Assembly (NCBI GenBank): GCA_037446555.1
Contig: JBBIIK010000012.1
Location: 14,626-78,625 of the forward strand
Length of the DNA stretch: 64,000 nucleotides
Reading direction: 5' to 3'
Source: JANWVO01 sp037446555
GTDB taxonomy: Bacteria; Acidobacteriota; Terriglobia; Bryobacterales; Bryobacteraceae
Shown here: positions 11,187 through 19,790 of the stretch, piece by piece
Position numbering within the stretch: position 1 is the first letter of the stretch
Layout of the letters: each line of letters opens with the position of its first letter
Position numbers and translations under genes: made by a program
The notes under the pieces: model-generated
Database searches by the model: none
Told to the model about the DNA's origin: nothing
What the model saw: the letters and a program-made list of their open reading frames with translations, nothing else

Positions 11187-12302
11187 ATGCGACTGAAACC
11201 CTCCCTCGACTGGCTTCTGGTCTTCGTGCCCGTCACGGCGGCTCTGGAATGGTTCCTCCCTTCGGCCCACGGCTGGATCTTTGCCTCGGCTTGTCTGGCG
11301 ATTCTGCCTCTGGCCGGATGGCTCGGCCACGCCACCGAGCATCTGGCCGCGCACACCGGCGAGGGCGTAGGCGGGCTGCTAAACGCCACCTTCGGCAATG
11401 CGGCGGAGTTGATCATCGCCCTCGCGGCGTTGCAACGCGGACTGCACGACGTGGTGAAGGCGTCGCTGACGGGATCGATTATCGGCAACATTCTTCTGGT
11501 GGCCGGCCTGGCCATGCTTGCGGGCGGGGTCCGCCACCGGACGCAATCGTTCCAGGCGCTGGCCGCAAGGTCGCAGGCGACGCTTCTGATCCTGTCGGCC
11601 ATCGCGCTGGTGGTGCCGGCCGTTTTCCATCATGTCGCCGGCGCCTCGCGCGAGGTGGAGAACGATCTGAGCCTGGAAATTTCGGTGGTCTTGCTGGCGA
11701 TTTATGCCGCCCACCTCGTTTTCTCGCTGGTCACGCACCGCAGCTTCTTTACGGGCCTTCCTTCCAGCACGGAAGCCGAAGCGGCCGGACAGCACGCGCC
11801 GTGGAGCCGCGGCCGCAGCATTGCGGTGCTGGCGGCTGCGACGACGCTGATTGCGTGGATGAGCGAGATTCTGGTGGGCAGCGTGGAGCAGGCGGCGCAT
11901 GCGTGGGGCATGTCGCAGATCTTCGTGGGCGTCATTGTCGTGGCCGTGATCGGCAACGCCGCCGAACATTCCTCCGCCATCCTGATGGCCTGGAAGAACC
12001 GCATGGACTTGAGTCTCGCGATCGCCGTAGGTTCGAGCATCCAGGTCGCGCTTTTCGTCGCCCCGCTTCTGGTGCTGCTGAGCCACGCCGTGGGGCCGCG
12101 CCCGATGGATCTGGTATTCACCCCAGCCGAGGTGCTGGCCGTGGTGGTCACGGCTGTGATCGCCGCGCAGATTGCCTCCGACGGCGAGTCCAACTGGCTC
12201 GAAGGAGCCATGCTTCTGGCCGTTTATCTCATGCTCGGCATGGCGTTTTACTTTCTTCCGGACCCGGGTGCTGCGCAGGCCGTATCCTCCGCGCCCCGCT
12301 GA
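11187..12302 (+). CDS. Calcium/proton exchanger (CaCA superfamily, Cax type)
   Basis: A 371-residue membrane antiporter that would extrude Ca2+ in exchange for protons. The two inverted halves each carry an ion-binding alpha repeat: GLLNATFGNAAELIIAL near residue 70 and VIGNAAEHSSAILMAWKN near residue 256, with the buried glutamates of the GNAAE motif. Eleven or so hydrophobic segments and an acidic loop (EAEAAG) between the halves fit the Cax architecture. It begins 92 bases from the divergent MFS gene, so the two promoters must share that gap. Length and motif order are typical; no sign of damage. Confidence 0.93.
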   Translation: MRLKPSLDWLLVFVPVTAALEWFLPSAHGWIFASACLAILPLAGWLGHATEHLAAHTGEGVGGLLNATFGNAAELIIALAALQRGLHDVVKASLTGSIIGNILLVAGLAMLAGGVRHRTQSFQALAARSQATLLILSAIALVVPAVFHHVAGASREVENDLSLEISVVLLAIYAAHLVFSLVTHRSFFTGLPSSTEAEAAGQHAPWSRGRSIAVLAAATTLIAWMSEILVGSVEQAAHAWGMSQIFVGVIVVAVIGNAAEHSSAILMAWKNRMDLSLAIAVGSSIQVALFVAPLLVLLSHAVGPRPMDLVFTPAEVLAVVVTAVIAAQIASDGESNWLEGAMLLAVYLMLGMAFYFLPDPGAAQAVSSAPR

Positions 12303-13318
12303 ACCGGGCGGCAACGCCGCCGCCGCGACGTCCTTCACGCGCGCCTCGGCGAAGGCTCTCTCCGGTTCGTCGAGGCAGGCCCTCGAATCCAGCACCGCGG
12401 AAAGAAGGCAGTTGCAATCAGCAGCCGCGCAACGGGGGCGACGGAAACCGGCGCGGGGCACTCCGTGACCGCCCGGCGAAAGAACACGGCGTGCCGGATC
12501 AGGAAGAGTTCCCGGTATGGTGCACCAGGATGGAACGGCTCCGTCAGGTTGATTCTGGCGCCGTGGCGCAGGGGTTCTCCCAACTCGTTGCAGATGAGTA
12601 GATTGTCGGTTTGGCGAGACGTGTGCTTAAAAGACGGCAGCGATGAAGGTCACGGCCACAGGGTGGACTCAAGGCGAAGGGTTCTTTCCTCTCTCCCGAC
12701 CCACCTCCTCTCCCTCAAAGCCCCTGTGCCTCATGCTCTCCCCGCATGCCTTCCACTCCCTCGTCTTGAGTCCATTTTTCGCTTTTGCCCAGGCACCATC
12801 CTGACGCTTGCCGCGCGCAATCCGCTCGCGCACGCCGGGAATCGTCCTGACCTGCGCCGCGAGCGCCCGGCTGCCAAGCCAAGCGGATCTCGTTGATCGG
12901 CGTGCTCGGGAATCCTGCGCGGATCATGAATTTCTCTTGCAGCGAGGGATGGATACCGGAAATCACGTCCGGAATGGGAGCGCAGGGTTTCGCCGGTCCA
13001 AGACGGGAGGCGGCAATGGTTTCTCTCCTCGAGGGCGGCGGCAGCCCCGGTCCCGTGACGGTGAGCTCTGCATCCGGTGTGCAACCGCACGTCGCAACGG
13101 CCTGGGCGAGTCATCTGCTTGGAGGAGGCTGGTTGGCCGGTCGTTCTCCAATGCAATTCGCCGGCGGCGGGTGCGGAGAGGTTCCTCTTTCTTCCGTCAA
13201 CGGCAGGGGCTTGCGAACCCATGTAAGCTCCGCGAAAACGTGATGCGGCGGACTTGTTGCGAAAGGTCCGGAGCCAGTCCGGTGCAGCCGCAAGTAGAAT
13301 GGGGAGTCGGAGGCAGGA
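12303..13318. other. 1-kb region without an intact gene
   Basis: No complete gene with start, ribosome-binding site and family resemblance was found here. Both strands show short or start-less open frames. On the minus strand one protein-like fragment (about 12430-12600) contains LTEPFHPGAPYRELF, and another lies at 12669-13110 (listed separately). A GGCGGC/GCCGCC hairpin just after the exchanger stop lacks a T run. The combination of protein-like but broken frames suggests decayed coding DNA rather than a regulatory spacer. The promoter of the downstream aldehyde dehydrogenase must lie in the last ~100 bases. Confidence 0.5.
12669..13110 (-). pseudogene. Possible frameshifted gene remnant, unknown family
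   Basis: On the minus strand a frame is open for roughly 130 codons with no start codon; it includes LTVTGPGLPPPSRRETIAAS and IHPSLQEKFMIRAGFPSTP, which look like folded-protein sequence. A neighbouring frame, reached by a one-base shift near 12880, continues with VRTIPGVRERIARGKRQDG and ends at 12669. The two together look like one gene interrupted by a frameshift and lacking its 5' end. I cannot assign a family. It could also be chance open frame, which is common at this GC content. Confidence 0.3.
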
Positions 13319-14839
13319 ATGGATCCGAACCAGATTTTGGCCAAGCTCGGCATCAGCGAATGGAATTCGGGCGCGTGCGGCGCGGATTGGGTGCCGAGGC
13401 CGGGCAGTGGCGAGCTGACGAGCTACAATCCCTCGACCGGCGAGGGACTGGCGCGGGTGGGCATGGCCTCGGAGGAAGATTACGAAGTTGTGGCGGCTGC
13501 CGCGCATGAGACGTTCCTCCGCTGGCGGATGCACCCGGCGCCCAAGCGCGGAGAGGTGATCCGGCAGATCGGGCTGGCATTGCGGGAGCACAAGCAGGAG
13601 TTGGGGGCCCTGGTTTCGCTCGAGATGGGCAAGATCCTGGCCGAAGGGCTGGGCGAGGTGCAGGAGATGATCGACATGGCGGACTTCGCTGTCGGTCTCT
13701 CGCGGCAGCTCTACGGGCTCACGATGCAGAGCGAGCGGCCGCAGCACCGGATGTACGAGCAATGGCATCCGCTGGGCGCGGTGGGCGTGATTTCGGCCTT
13801 CAATTTTCCGGTGGCGGTGTGGAGTTGGAACGCGTTGATCGCCGCGGTCTGCGGCGACACAGTGATCTGGAAGCCGAGTTCGGAGACGCCGCTTTGCGCG
13901 ATTGCGGTGCAGCGGATCTGTCAGAAGGTCCTGGCAGAGAACGGCTGGGCGGGAGTGTTTACGCTGGCCATCGGGCGCGGCTCGACCGTGGGCGAGCGGC
14001 TGCTGGCAGACGAACGTGTGCCGCTGGTGAGCGCCACCGGCAGTTGCCAGATGGGCTACCGCGTCGCCGAGGTCGTCGGCAAGCGGCTCGGCAGGACAAT
14101 TCTCGAGCTGGGGGGCAATAACGGGGTAATCATCGAGCCGGACGCAGACCTGGATCTGGCGCTGCGGGCCGTGCTCTTCGGGGCGGTGGGCACCGCCGGG
14201 CAGCGCTGCACGACAATCCGGCGGCTGTTCCTGCACCGGGACATCGCAGGTACGTTCACGGAGCGGCTGAAGCACGCCTATTCGCAGATCCGGATCGGCG
14301 ACCCACTGGACGAGCATACGCTGATGGGGCCGCTGGTGAGCGGAGCGGCGGTGGAAGAGATGATGGACGGGCTTCGTCGTGCCGTGGACCAGGGCGGGGA
14401 AGTGATCTGCGGCGGGCAAAGGCTGCCGGGGGCGGGACATTTCGTGGAGCCGGCGCTCGTGCGGGCGCGGGCCGAAATGCCGATCGTGAAGGAAGAGATC
14501 TTCGCCCCGATTCTGTATCTGATCGAGTACGGCGATCTGGAGGAGGCGATCCGGTGGCACAACGGCGTGCCGCAGGGGCTCTCTTCGGCGATCTTCACGC
14601 GGAACCTGATTGCGGCGGAGACGTTCCTGTCGTCGCGCGGGTCCGACTGCGGCATCGCGAACGTCAACATCGGCACCTCCGGTGCCGAGATTGGCGGAGC
14701 CTTCGGGGGCGAGAAGGAGACTGGCGGCGGGCGCGAAGCGGGCTCCGACGCGTGGAAGGCCTATATGCGGCGGCAGACGGTGACGATCAACTGGTCGCGC
14801 GACCTGCCGCTGGCGCAGGGCATCCGCTTTGAACTCTGA
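13319..14839 (+). CDS. NAD-dependent aldehyde dehydrogenase, ALDH7 (aminoadipate-semialdehyde dehydrogenase-like)
   Basis: A 506-residue ALDH. Catalytic Cys297 sits in TAGQRCTTIRR and the general-base Glu263 in LELGGNNGVI; the nucleotide-binding region includes VGVISAFNFPVAVW and WKPSSETPL. The C-terminal GGAFGGEKETGGGREAGSD and the LYGLTMQSERPQHRM segment match the ALDH7/antiquitin group, whose bacterial members oxidise L-2-aminoadipate 6-semialdehyde (piperideine-6-carboxylate) in lysine breakdown. No other lysine-degradation gene is next to it, so the substrate is a family-level guess. The ATG at 13319 follows GTCGGAGGCAGG, a good ribosome-binding site. Confidence 0.9.
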   Translation: MDPNQILAKLGISEWNSGACGADWVPRPGSGELTSYNPSTGEGLARVGMASEEDYEVVAAAAHETFLRWRMHPAPKRGEVIRQIGLALREHKQELGALVSLEMGKILAEGLGEVQEMIDMADFAVGLSRQLYGLTMQSERPQHRMYEQWHPLGAVGVISAFNFPVAVWSWNALIAAVCGDTVIWKPSSETPLCAIAVQRICQKVLAENGWAGVFTLAIGRGSTVGERLLADERVPLVSATGSCQMGYRVAEVVGKRLGRTILELGGNNGVIIEPDADLDLALRAVLFGAVGTAGQRCTTIRRLFLHRDIAGTFTERLKHAYSQIRIGDPLDEHTLMGPLVSGAAVEEMMDGLRRAVDQGGEVICGGQRLPGAGHFVEPALVRARAEMPIVKEEIFAPILYLIEYGDLEEAIRWHNGVPQGLSSAIFTRNLIAAETFLSSRGSDCGIANVNIGTSGAEIGGAFGGEKETGGGREAGSDAWKAYMRRQTVTINWSRDLPLAQGIRFEL

Positions 14840-14878
14840 ACCGTGAGAGGAGAGACGGCGCGGCGGCACTAGTATGAC

Positions 14879-15265
14879 GTGCGGACTCTCAGGCTGCTGG
14901 TGTGCTTCTGCGTGTCGGCTGGACTGCCGTTGGGTTCGGCGCCCCCGGCGGGCGGTTGCGCAGGCGAGGCGGAGCGGATCGGAGCGCTGATCCGGCAACT
15001 GACGGAGTTGAAATCACGGTTGGCGGAGGCTGAAGCGCAGGTGGATGCGCTTCTGAGAACGCTGAGCGAGCAGAAGGGCGAAGTGGCGAATCCGCCGCAG
15101 TTTGATGCGTTGAAGCAAAGGGCGGAGCCAGGAGGCGGCGAACCGGACCGCAAGCCTGCGGTGGTGCGGTGCGCGGCCATCACAAGCAGCGGGAAGCGCT
15201 GCACAAGGCCGGCGGCGCCGGGTTCCCGCTACTGCCGGCAGCATCAGCTGGCGCATCAGAAATAG
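14879..15265 (+). CDS. Small secreted coiled-coil protein with C-terminal Cys3His finger
   Basis: A 128-residue protein of unknown function. It starts with a hydrophobic leader (residues 1-20) that looks like a signal peptide, continues with a helix of heptad-like spacing (about 31-65), and ends with C-x9-C-x10-C-x2-H inside RCAAITSSGKRCTRPAAPGS and RYCRQH. That ending resembles the short DUF5763-like Cys/His motif found at the ends of many small bacterial proteins, presumably a metal site. GTG at 14879 is the only start giving the leader. The gene follows the aldehyde dehydrogenase by 39 bases and may be co-transcribed. Confidence 0.6.
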   Translation: MRTLRLLVCFCVSAGLPLGSAPPAGGCAGEAERIGALIRQLTELKSRLAEAEAQVDALLRTLSEQKGEVANPPQFDALKQRAEPGGGEPDRKPAVVRCAAITSSGKRCTRPAAPGSRYCRQHQLAHQK

Positions 15266-15465
15266 GCCTGCGGGCCCAGGAAACCGGCGGCGGGCCGGCA
15301 GGGTTCGGGCGCCTGTCTCGGCAGGCGCGAGACTCGGCCGGGGAGTACGATTTCCAGATTCCAGATCCGGACTCCCACGACAGGCGTCAGCTTCAGCCTG
15401 TCAGCGCAGAAATACGCTCAACGGCGCATGGACACATGCCGATGAGTGGGCGAGGACTGTAAATC

Positions 15466-15873
15466 ATGGCACTCATCGAATGGAATCCGGCGCTTCAGCT
15501 TGGCGTAGAAGAAATGGATCGGCAGCACCGGCAGCTGGTGAAGATCTTGAGCGAGCTGCACAACTCGATGCTCTCCGGCGGCCACCAGAGGGACCTGATG
15601 CGGGTCATGGAAGAGCTGATCCAATACACGAAGTACCACTTCGCGACAGAGGAGCGGCTGATGGCGGAGGCGGGCTATCCGGGGCTGGCAAGCCACCGCC
15701 TGAAGCATCAGGCATTGACGGCAAAGGTGGAAGGGTACGCGAACGAAGTCATCAAGGGGCGGGCGACGGTGTCGCTGAGAATTCTCCAGTTTCTGAAGGA
15801 CTGGCTGGGCAAGCACATACTGGGGACGGACAAGGAATTCGCCGAATTCGCCAAAGCGCGGCGAGCGGCATAG
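15466..15873 (+). CDS. Bacteriohemerythrin
   Basis: A 135-residue single-domain hemerythrin that would bind O2 at a non-heme diiron centre in the cytoplasm. All seven ligands are present: His21 (MDRQH), His58 and Glu62 (YHFATEE), His77 and His81 (SHRLKH), His117 and Asp122 (GKHILGTD). The spacing agrees with bacterial hemerythrins of this length, and there is no signal peptide or fused signalling domain. Roles known for single-domain forms are oxygen storage, delivery or sensing. It stands alone, with about 200 bases of non-coding DNA on each side. Confidence 0.95.
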   Translation: MALIEWNPALQLGVEEMDRQHRQLVKILSELHNSMLSGGHQRDLMRVMEELIQYTKYHFATEERLMAEAGYPGLASHRLKHQALTAKVEGYANEVIKGRATVSLRILQFLKDWLGKHILGTDKEFAEFAKARRAA

Positions 15874-16081
15874 CCATTGGAGAGCCCTGCGCGGACTCTG
15901 CGGCGCGAGCGCCGGACAGCCGGAGGAGCGCCTGACGCACACGACGGGCGGCGCCCGCTGCGCAGCCTGAATCCTGACTGCGTATAATTGGATCAAACAG
16001 AACAGGCCGCGGGGCCGGCTGGGCGCATCCGGCAGTGAGCGCAAGCTGCCCTTCTTCGAGGCCGTTGAACTGGGAGGTTCG

Positions 16082-16777
16082 ATGATGACTGCGTGGTTGA
16101 AACTGGGCGTGTTCTTCCTCGGCGCCGCGATGTTGGGCTGGGCTGCGTCGCCGTCGATTCAGGCAAGCGGAATGTATGTGGAGGCGCGGTCGGCGGACGT
16201 CAATGCCGGCTCCTGCTTCATCAACAGCGAGGTGCAACTGGTGGGCAACCTGGCCGTGTTCGGCTGGCAGATCGAGCGCGGCGAGGTGAACGGCGTCACG
16301 GTGGACGGGCTCAAGGTGGCGGCGGCCGTGAAGGCAGCTTCCACGCTGGGCGATCTGACCGGCGAGCCGTATCCGGTCTACTCGGTACTCATCTACGACG
16401 AGCGCGCTTCTCTCGAGCAGCGCCACGCGCTGAAACTGTTCGCCCAGCGGATGACGGGCGACCTGCTGGAGCGCGTGGTGCGCGAGTTCGTCATGCCCAT
16501 GGAGTTCCGCGTCGAAGGCGGCAGCATTCACGAGCAGCGCGTGTCGTTCACCGCCGGCACGCTGGCGGCGATCCGCACGCGCGCCATTGAAGAGGGCGAC
16601 AAGGTGTGCGGGCACGAAGAGACCTTCTACCCGCCGCTGGCGAAGACCGATCATGCGATGGCCGCGTATACGCTGGAGAACCGCTATGCGGCCGACTCGC
16701 GCGACGGCCTGAAGGCGCGGTGGTCGCTGCCATACAAGCGCAATGCGTTTGTAGCCACTTTCCATGTGAATGAATAG
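16082..16777 (+). CDS. Exported DUF1326 protein
   Basis: A 231-residue protein with a signal peptide (about residues 1-22, ending GWAAS). The mature part begins SGMYVEARSADVNAGSCF, the characteristic opening of the DUF1326 family, and includes FGWQIERGEVNGV and ICH-like late segments such as DKVCGHEETFYPP. Family function is unknown; members are often next to metal-binding membrane proteins, which is not the case here. GGGAGGTTCG just before the ATG at 16082 serves as ribosome-binding site. A strong terminator follows 22 bases after the stop. Confidence 0.8.
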   Translation: MMTAWLKLGVFFLGAAMLGWAASPSIQASGMYVEARSADVNAGSCFINSEVQLVGNLAVFGWQIERGEVNGVTVDGLKVAAAVKAASTLGDLTGEPYPVYSVLIYDERASLEQRHALKLFAQRMTGDLLERVVREFVMPMEFRVEGGSIHEQRVSFTAGTLAAIRTRAIEEGDKVCGHEETFYPPLAKTDHAMAAYTLENRYAADSRDGLKARWSLPYKRNAFVATFHVNE

Positions 16778-16799
16778 GCCGCGCGTTCCGGCGCTGCCT

Positions 16800-16835
16800 G
16801 GCCCGGGGCCCAAAGGCTCCGGGCCTTTCTCTTTT
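16800..16835 (+). terminator. Rho-independent terminator after the DUF1326 gene
   Basis: GGCCCGGGGCC (16800-16810) pairs with GGCTCCGGGCC (16815-16825), ten of eleven positions, leaving a four-base loop; TTTCTCTTTT follows immediately. The stem is reasonably symmetrical, but the T run marks plus-strand termination. Confidence 0.85.
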
Positions 16836-16861
16836 CAGCGAGCGAGGGTGAAAATGGGGGC

Positions 16862-17842
16862 ATGAGAAAACTGTGGTTGCTGGCGGCGGTGGCGGCGGCA
16901 TCGGCGGCGCAGGTGCTGATCCTCCACAAAGGCGATGATTCGCTGGGAGTGTATGACGAGGCGGATGGCAGGCTCCTGGCGAAGATCCGGACCGGCGTGA
17001 AGCCGCACGAATTCGCGGTGAGCCCGGACGGCCGGTTCGCGTTCGTGAGCAACTACGGCGTGGATTCGTGGACCGATGACAAGCCCGGGGGAAACACGCT
17101 CACCGTGATTAACCTGGAGGCGCGCCAGCCGGCTGGCGAAATTCCGCTGGGCGCCAACCGGAGGCCGCACGGAATTCACTTGGCGCGCAGCGGGCGGTTG
17201 TATGTCACTTGCGACATCCCCGGAGCGCTGGCGGTCGTCGACAGCCGCGAGCGGCGGCTGCTGCACGCGATCCCGGTGTCAGGAAAGCTGCCGCACCTGG
17301 TGGCAGTGACCCGCGACGAGCGGCAGGCGTGGACGGCGGACTCGGGTTCGGGGACGGTGAGCGTGGTGGATTTGAAGGCAAGGCGGCAGCGCGCGTCGAT
17401 TGAAGTAGGAGGCGTGCCGATGGGGATCGCCCTGACGCCGGACGAGAAGACGCTGCTGGTGGGAACGCGGACGGCGAACATGGTGGTCGTGGTCGATGCC
17501 GTGACCAACACGGTGAAGCGAAAGCTGGGCGTGGCCGGGCAGCCCTCCCGCATTGTGGTGTCGGCCGACGGGCGGTGGGCGTACACCTCGCTGATCGAAT
17601 CCGGCGAAGTGGCGGTGATCGATCTGGCGTCGCTGGAGGAGGCGAGGCGCGCGCGGGTGGGCAGCCACGCGGAGGGGATCCGTCTGGATGAGGAGAGCGG
17701 AACGCTGTTTGTGTCAGCGCAGGGGGACAACCGGACGGTGCGCTTCCGCTTGCCGGCGCTGGAGGCGATGACGGTCTACGAGACAGCGGCGAAGCCAGAC
17801 CCGGTGTACGTGCTCCGGAGCCGCGACCGCCGGAGCCGGTGA
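16862..17842 (+). CDS. Exported YVTN/YncE-type beta-propeller protein
   Basis: A 326-residue protein with a short signal peptide (MRKLWLLAAVAAASAAQ) followed by repeated ~42-residue blades. Recurrent segments are VAVTRDERQAWTADSGSGTV, IALTPDEKTLLVGTRTANM and IVVSADGRWAYTSLIESGEV, the blade pattern of the 40-residue YVTN family. Such proteins act outside the cytoplasm as binding or scaffolding propellers; the ligand is not predictable. The terminator just upstream means that it has its own promoter, which must fit in about 25 bases or lie within the terminator region. Confidence 0.85.
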   Translation: MRKLWLLAAVAAASAAQVLILHKGDDSLGVYDEADGRLLAKIRTGVKPHEFAVSPDGRFAFVSNYGVDSWTDDKPGGNTLTVINLEARQPAGEIPLGANRRPHGIHLARSGRLYVTCDIPGALAVVDSRERRLLHAIPVSGKLPHLVAVTRDERQAWTADSGSGTVSVVDLKARRQRASIEVGGVPMGIALTPDEKTLLVGTRTANMVVVVDAVTNTVKRKLGVAGQPSRIVVSADGRWAYTSLIESGEVAVIDLASLEEARRARVGSHAEGIRLDEESGTLFVSAQGDNRTVRFRLPALEAMTVYETAAKPDPVYVLRSRDRRSR

Positions 17843-18025
17843 ACAGCGGAGAGATACAGCCAGCGATTTTCTCGTCCTGAGGCCCGGTGACCTGCCCCCT
17901 TTTTCTCTACCAGCAGGGGGAATTTGGAATTGCTTCCCTCTTGCGTCTGCCAGCCATCCCGCCCGAGCCGCCGGTTGCTGACCTATCGCAGATGCCCGGA
18001 CGCGCACAGCAGGCAAGCGCGCCCG

Positions 18026-18673
18026 TCAATGCGAGGCTGGAGGCAAACCCCCGCCGGAGAGCCCCGCCTCCTCCACTACGCGCTCCAGTTCGTCCAGCGC
18101 CCCGGCGAAAAAGTGGTCCCGCGCCCCCACCCAGTAAATCCGTTTCGGGCCCCAGAGCCGCTCGTACACTCGCTCCAGTTGCTCCCGCGGCCCGTATTCA
18201 TCCTTCGTCGATTGCACAAACACCCGCAGCACCGGACACGCGTCCAGCACGCTGTACTGCCGGTACACGGTCGGAAAGCCCGCCAGAATCACTCGCCGCG
18301 CGCCTTCCCAACATTGCACCGCCACCCTCGAGCCGAAGCTGAACCCCGCCACCACCAGCGGCAGCCCCGCGTACCGCTCCATCAGAAACGCCTTCGTTGC
18401 CCGCGCGTCCTCCACCTCCCCACGCCCGTCATCGTGCTGCCCTTCGCTGAGGTGCACCCCGCGAAAATTGAACCGCAGAGTCACCGCGCCCCGCCGCCGC
18501 AGCGCCCGCGCCATCCGGTAGACCACCTTGTTGTGCATCGTCCCGCCGCCCAGCGGATGCGGGTGCAGCACGAGCGCCGCCGCCCGCGGCTCGCCGCTCC
18601 CGGGCTCCTCCAGCAGAGCTTCCAGCCGCCCCGCCGGCCCTTTCAGGAACAACGACTCCATCCGCCGCGCCAT
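18026..18673 (-). CDS. Alpha/beta hydrolase (COG2945-like)
   Basis: A 215-residue hydrolase with the oxyanion-side motif LVLHPHPLGGGTMHNKVVYR, the cap-free core, and the nucleophile elbow GFSFGSRV near residue 114. The acid and His are probably D in STKDEYG and H in GARDHFF. This pattern matches small predicted esterases/dipeptidyl hydrolases of the COG2945 kind. The ATG at 18673 is chosen, two bases after the yajQ stop; an in-frame TTG at 18679 and an ATG at 18661 are alternatives. It is the last gene of the rsmB-rpe-bamD operon. Confidence 0.8.
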   Translation of the reverse strand: MARRMESLFLKGPAGRLEALLEEPGSGEPRAAALVLHPHPLGGGTMHNKVVYRMARALRRRGAVTLRFNFRGVHLSEGQHDDGRGEVEDARATKAFLMERYAGLPLVVAGFSFGSRVAVQCWEGARRVILAGFPTVYRQYSVLDACPVLRVFVQSTKDEYGPREQLERVYERLWGPKRIYWVGARDHFFAGALDELERVVEEAGLSGGGLPPASH

Positions 18674-18675
18674 CT

Positions 18676-19176
18676 TCAATTCGACCGGTAGTTGGTGAAC
18701 TGCATATCGATGCCGAAGTCCCTCTGCCTCAGCATCCCGATCACCTCCTGCAACACATCCCGGTCCTTGCCCGACACCCGCACCAGGTCCCCCTGGATCG
18801 ACGCCTGCACCTTCTTCTTCGTCTCCTTGATCGCCTTCACGATCTCCCGCGCCTTCTCCACCGGGATCCCCTGTTGCAGCGTGATCTCCTGCCTCACCGT
18901 GCTGCCCGCCGCCGGCTGCACCGCCCCGTAGCTCAGCGCCTTGAGCGGCACGCTCCGCTTCACCAGCTTGCCTTGCAGAATCTCCAGCACCGCCTTCAGA
19001 TGAAAATCGTCCGACGACGCCACGACAATCTTGTGCTCCTTTTCGTTCAGCTCAATGTGGCTCTTCGTCCCCTTCAGGTCGTACCGCTGCCCGATCTCCT
19101 TCATCGCCTGCTGGATGGCGTTCACCACCTCCGGCATCTCCACCTTCGACACTATGTCAAAACTGTTGTCCGGCAT
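18676..19176 (-). CDS. yajQ: YajQ-family cyclic di-GMP/nucleotide-binding protein
   Basis: A 166-residue cytoplasmic protein of two ferredoxin-like domains. It opens with SFDIVSKVEMPEVVNAIQQA, carries RYDLKGTKSHIELNE and ends QVIG-like with LRQRDFGIDMQFTNYR, all family signatures. Xanthomonas YajQ binds c-di-GMP and works with a transcription factor; E. coli YajQ binds GTP and tRNA in vitro. Which applies here is not known. It sits 37 bases after a response regulator gene and is directly followed by the hydrolase. Confidence 0.95.
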   Translation of the reverse strand: MPDNSFDIVSKVEMPEVVNAIQQAMKEIGQRYDLKGTKSHIELNEKEHKIVVASSDDFHLKAVLEILQGKLVKRSVPLKALSYGAVQPAAGSTVRQEITLQQGIPVEKAREIVKAIKETKKKVQASIQGDLVRVSGKDRDVLQEVIGMLRQRDFGIDMQFTNYRSN

Positions 19177-19213
19177 CGCCGCCTGTCTTCTCCCTCCGTG
19201 ACGCCGCGCCCCT

Positions 19214-19786
19214 TCAGTGGCCGAGCGCGATCAGGATCTTTTCGGAAATCTCCTCCACCAGCGTCGGCAGGCTCCGGTCCAGCGCCAGGGTCACCGCCGC
19301 GCGAACCGCCTCCGGGTCGATCTCCGCCTTCGCCGCAGCCGCCGCCCCGCCGCCCGGCTCCAGCACGGGCGGCGCCGGCACGCTGTCGCCGAACAACCCG
19401 CGCGCAAACCTCGCCCGGTCGATCAGCGGGCGGATCGTCTCCAGCACAACCGACGCCTCGAACGGCTTCTTCAAAACCGCATCGCACCCCGCCCGCCGCG
19501 CTTCTTCCTCGTCCACCGGTTCCAGCAATCCGGCGATCAGCACCACGCCCGCATGCCGGTGCGTCTCGTGCCGCTTGATGTGGCGGCACAGTTCGTAGCC
19601 CGATTTCTGCGGCAGAAACACGTCCGCCAGCACCAGGTCCGGCTGCACCTCGTCCAGCTTCGCCACGGCGGTCTCCCCGTCGACCACCGTCACCACCTCG
19701 TAGCCCTCTTCCCGCAGGATGCGCTCCCCCATCCGCTGCGCATGCGGACTGTCGTCGGCCAGCAGCACGCGAACCGGAGGCGTCAC
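19214..19786 (-). CDS. Single-domain response regulator with C-terminal helix
   Basis: A 190-residue protein. The receiver domain (1-125) has the acidic pair Asp11-Asp12, the phosphoacceptor Asp55 (LADVFLPQKSGYE) and the lysine in LKKPFEAS. The usual switch Thr/Ser is replaced by Ala in VVLIAGLLEP, so the output switch may differ from classical regulators. An Ala/Gly/Pro-rich linker leads to a C-terminal helix ending EEISEKILIALGH; there is no DNA-binding or enzymatic domain. GTG at 19786 starts four bases after the bamD stop. A role in signalling to a protein partner is inferred. Confidence 0.85.
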   Translation of the reverse strand: MTPPVRVLLADDSPHAQRMGERILREEGYEVVTVVDGETAVAKLDEVQPDLVLADVFLPQKSGYELCRHIKRHETHRHAGVVLIAGLLEPVDEEEARRAGCDAVLKKPFEASVVLETIRPLIDRARFARGLFGDSVPAPPVLEPGGGAAAAAKAEIDPEAVRAAVTLALDRSLPTLVEEISEKILIALGH

Positions 19787-19790
19787 GAGC

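Noticed and set aside
12731..14998. 755-codon minus-strand frame opposite the aldehyde dehydrogenase
   Set aside because: Low-complexity Arg/His/Pro sequence; the plus-strand ALDH is unmistakable. Only the part below 13110 overlaps possible gene debris, and in other frames.
15309..15328. Hairpin GCGCCTG/CAGGCGC in the gap before the hemerythrin gene
   Set aside because: Only seven base pairs with no T run; likely to occur by chance in GC-rich DNA.
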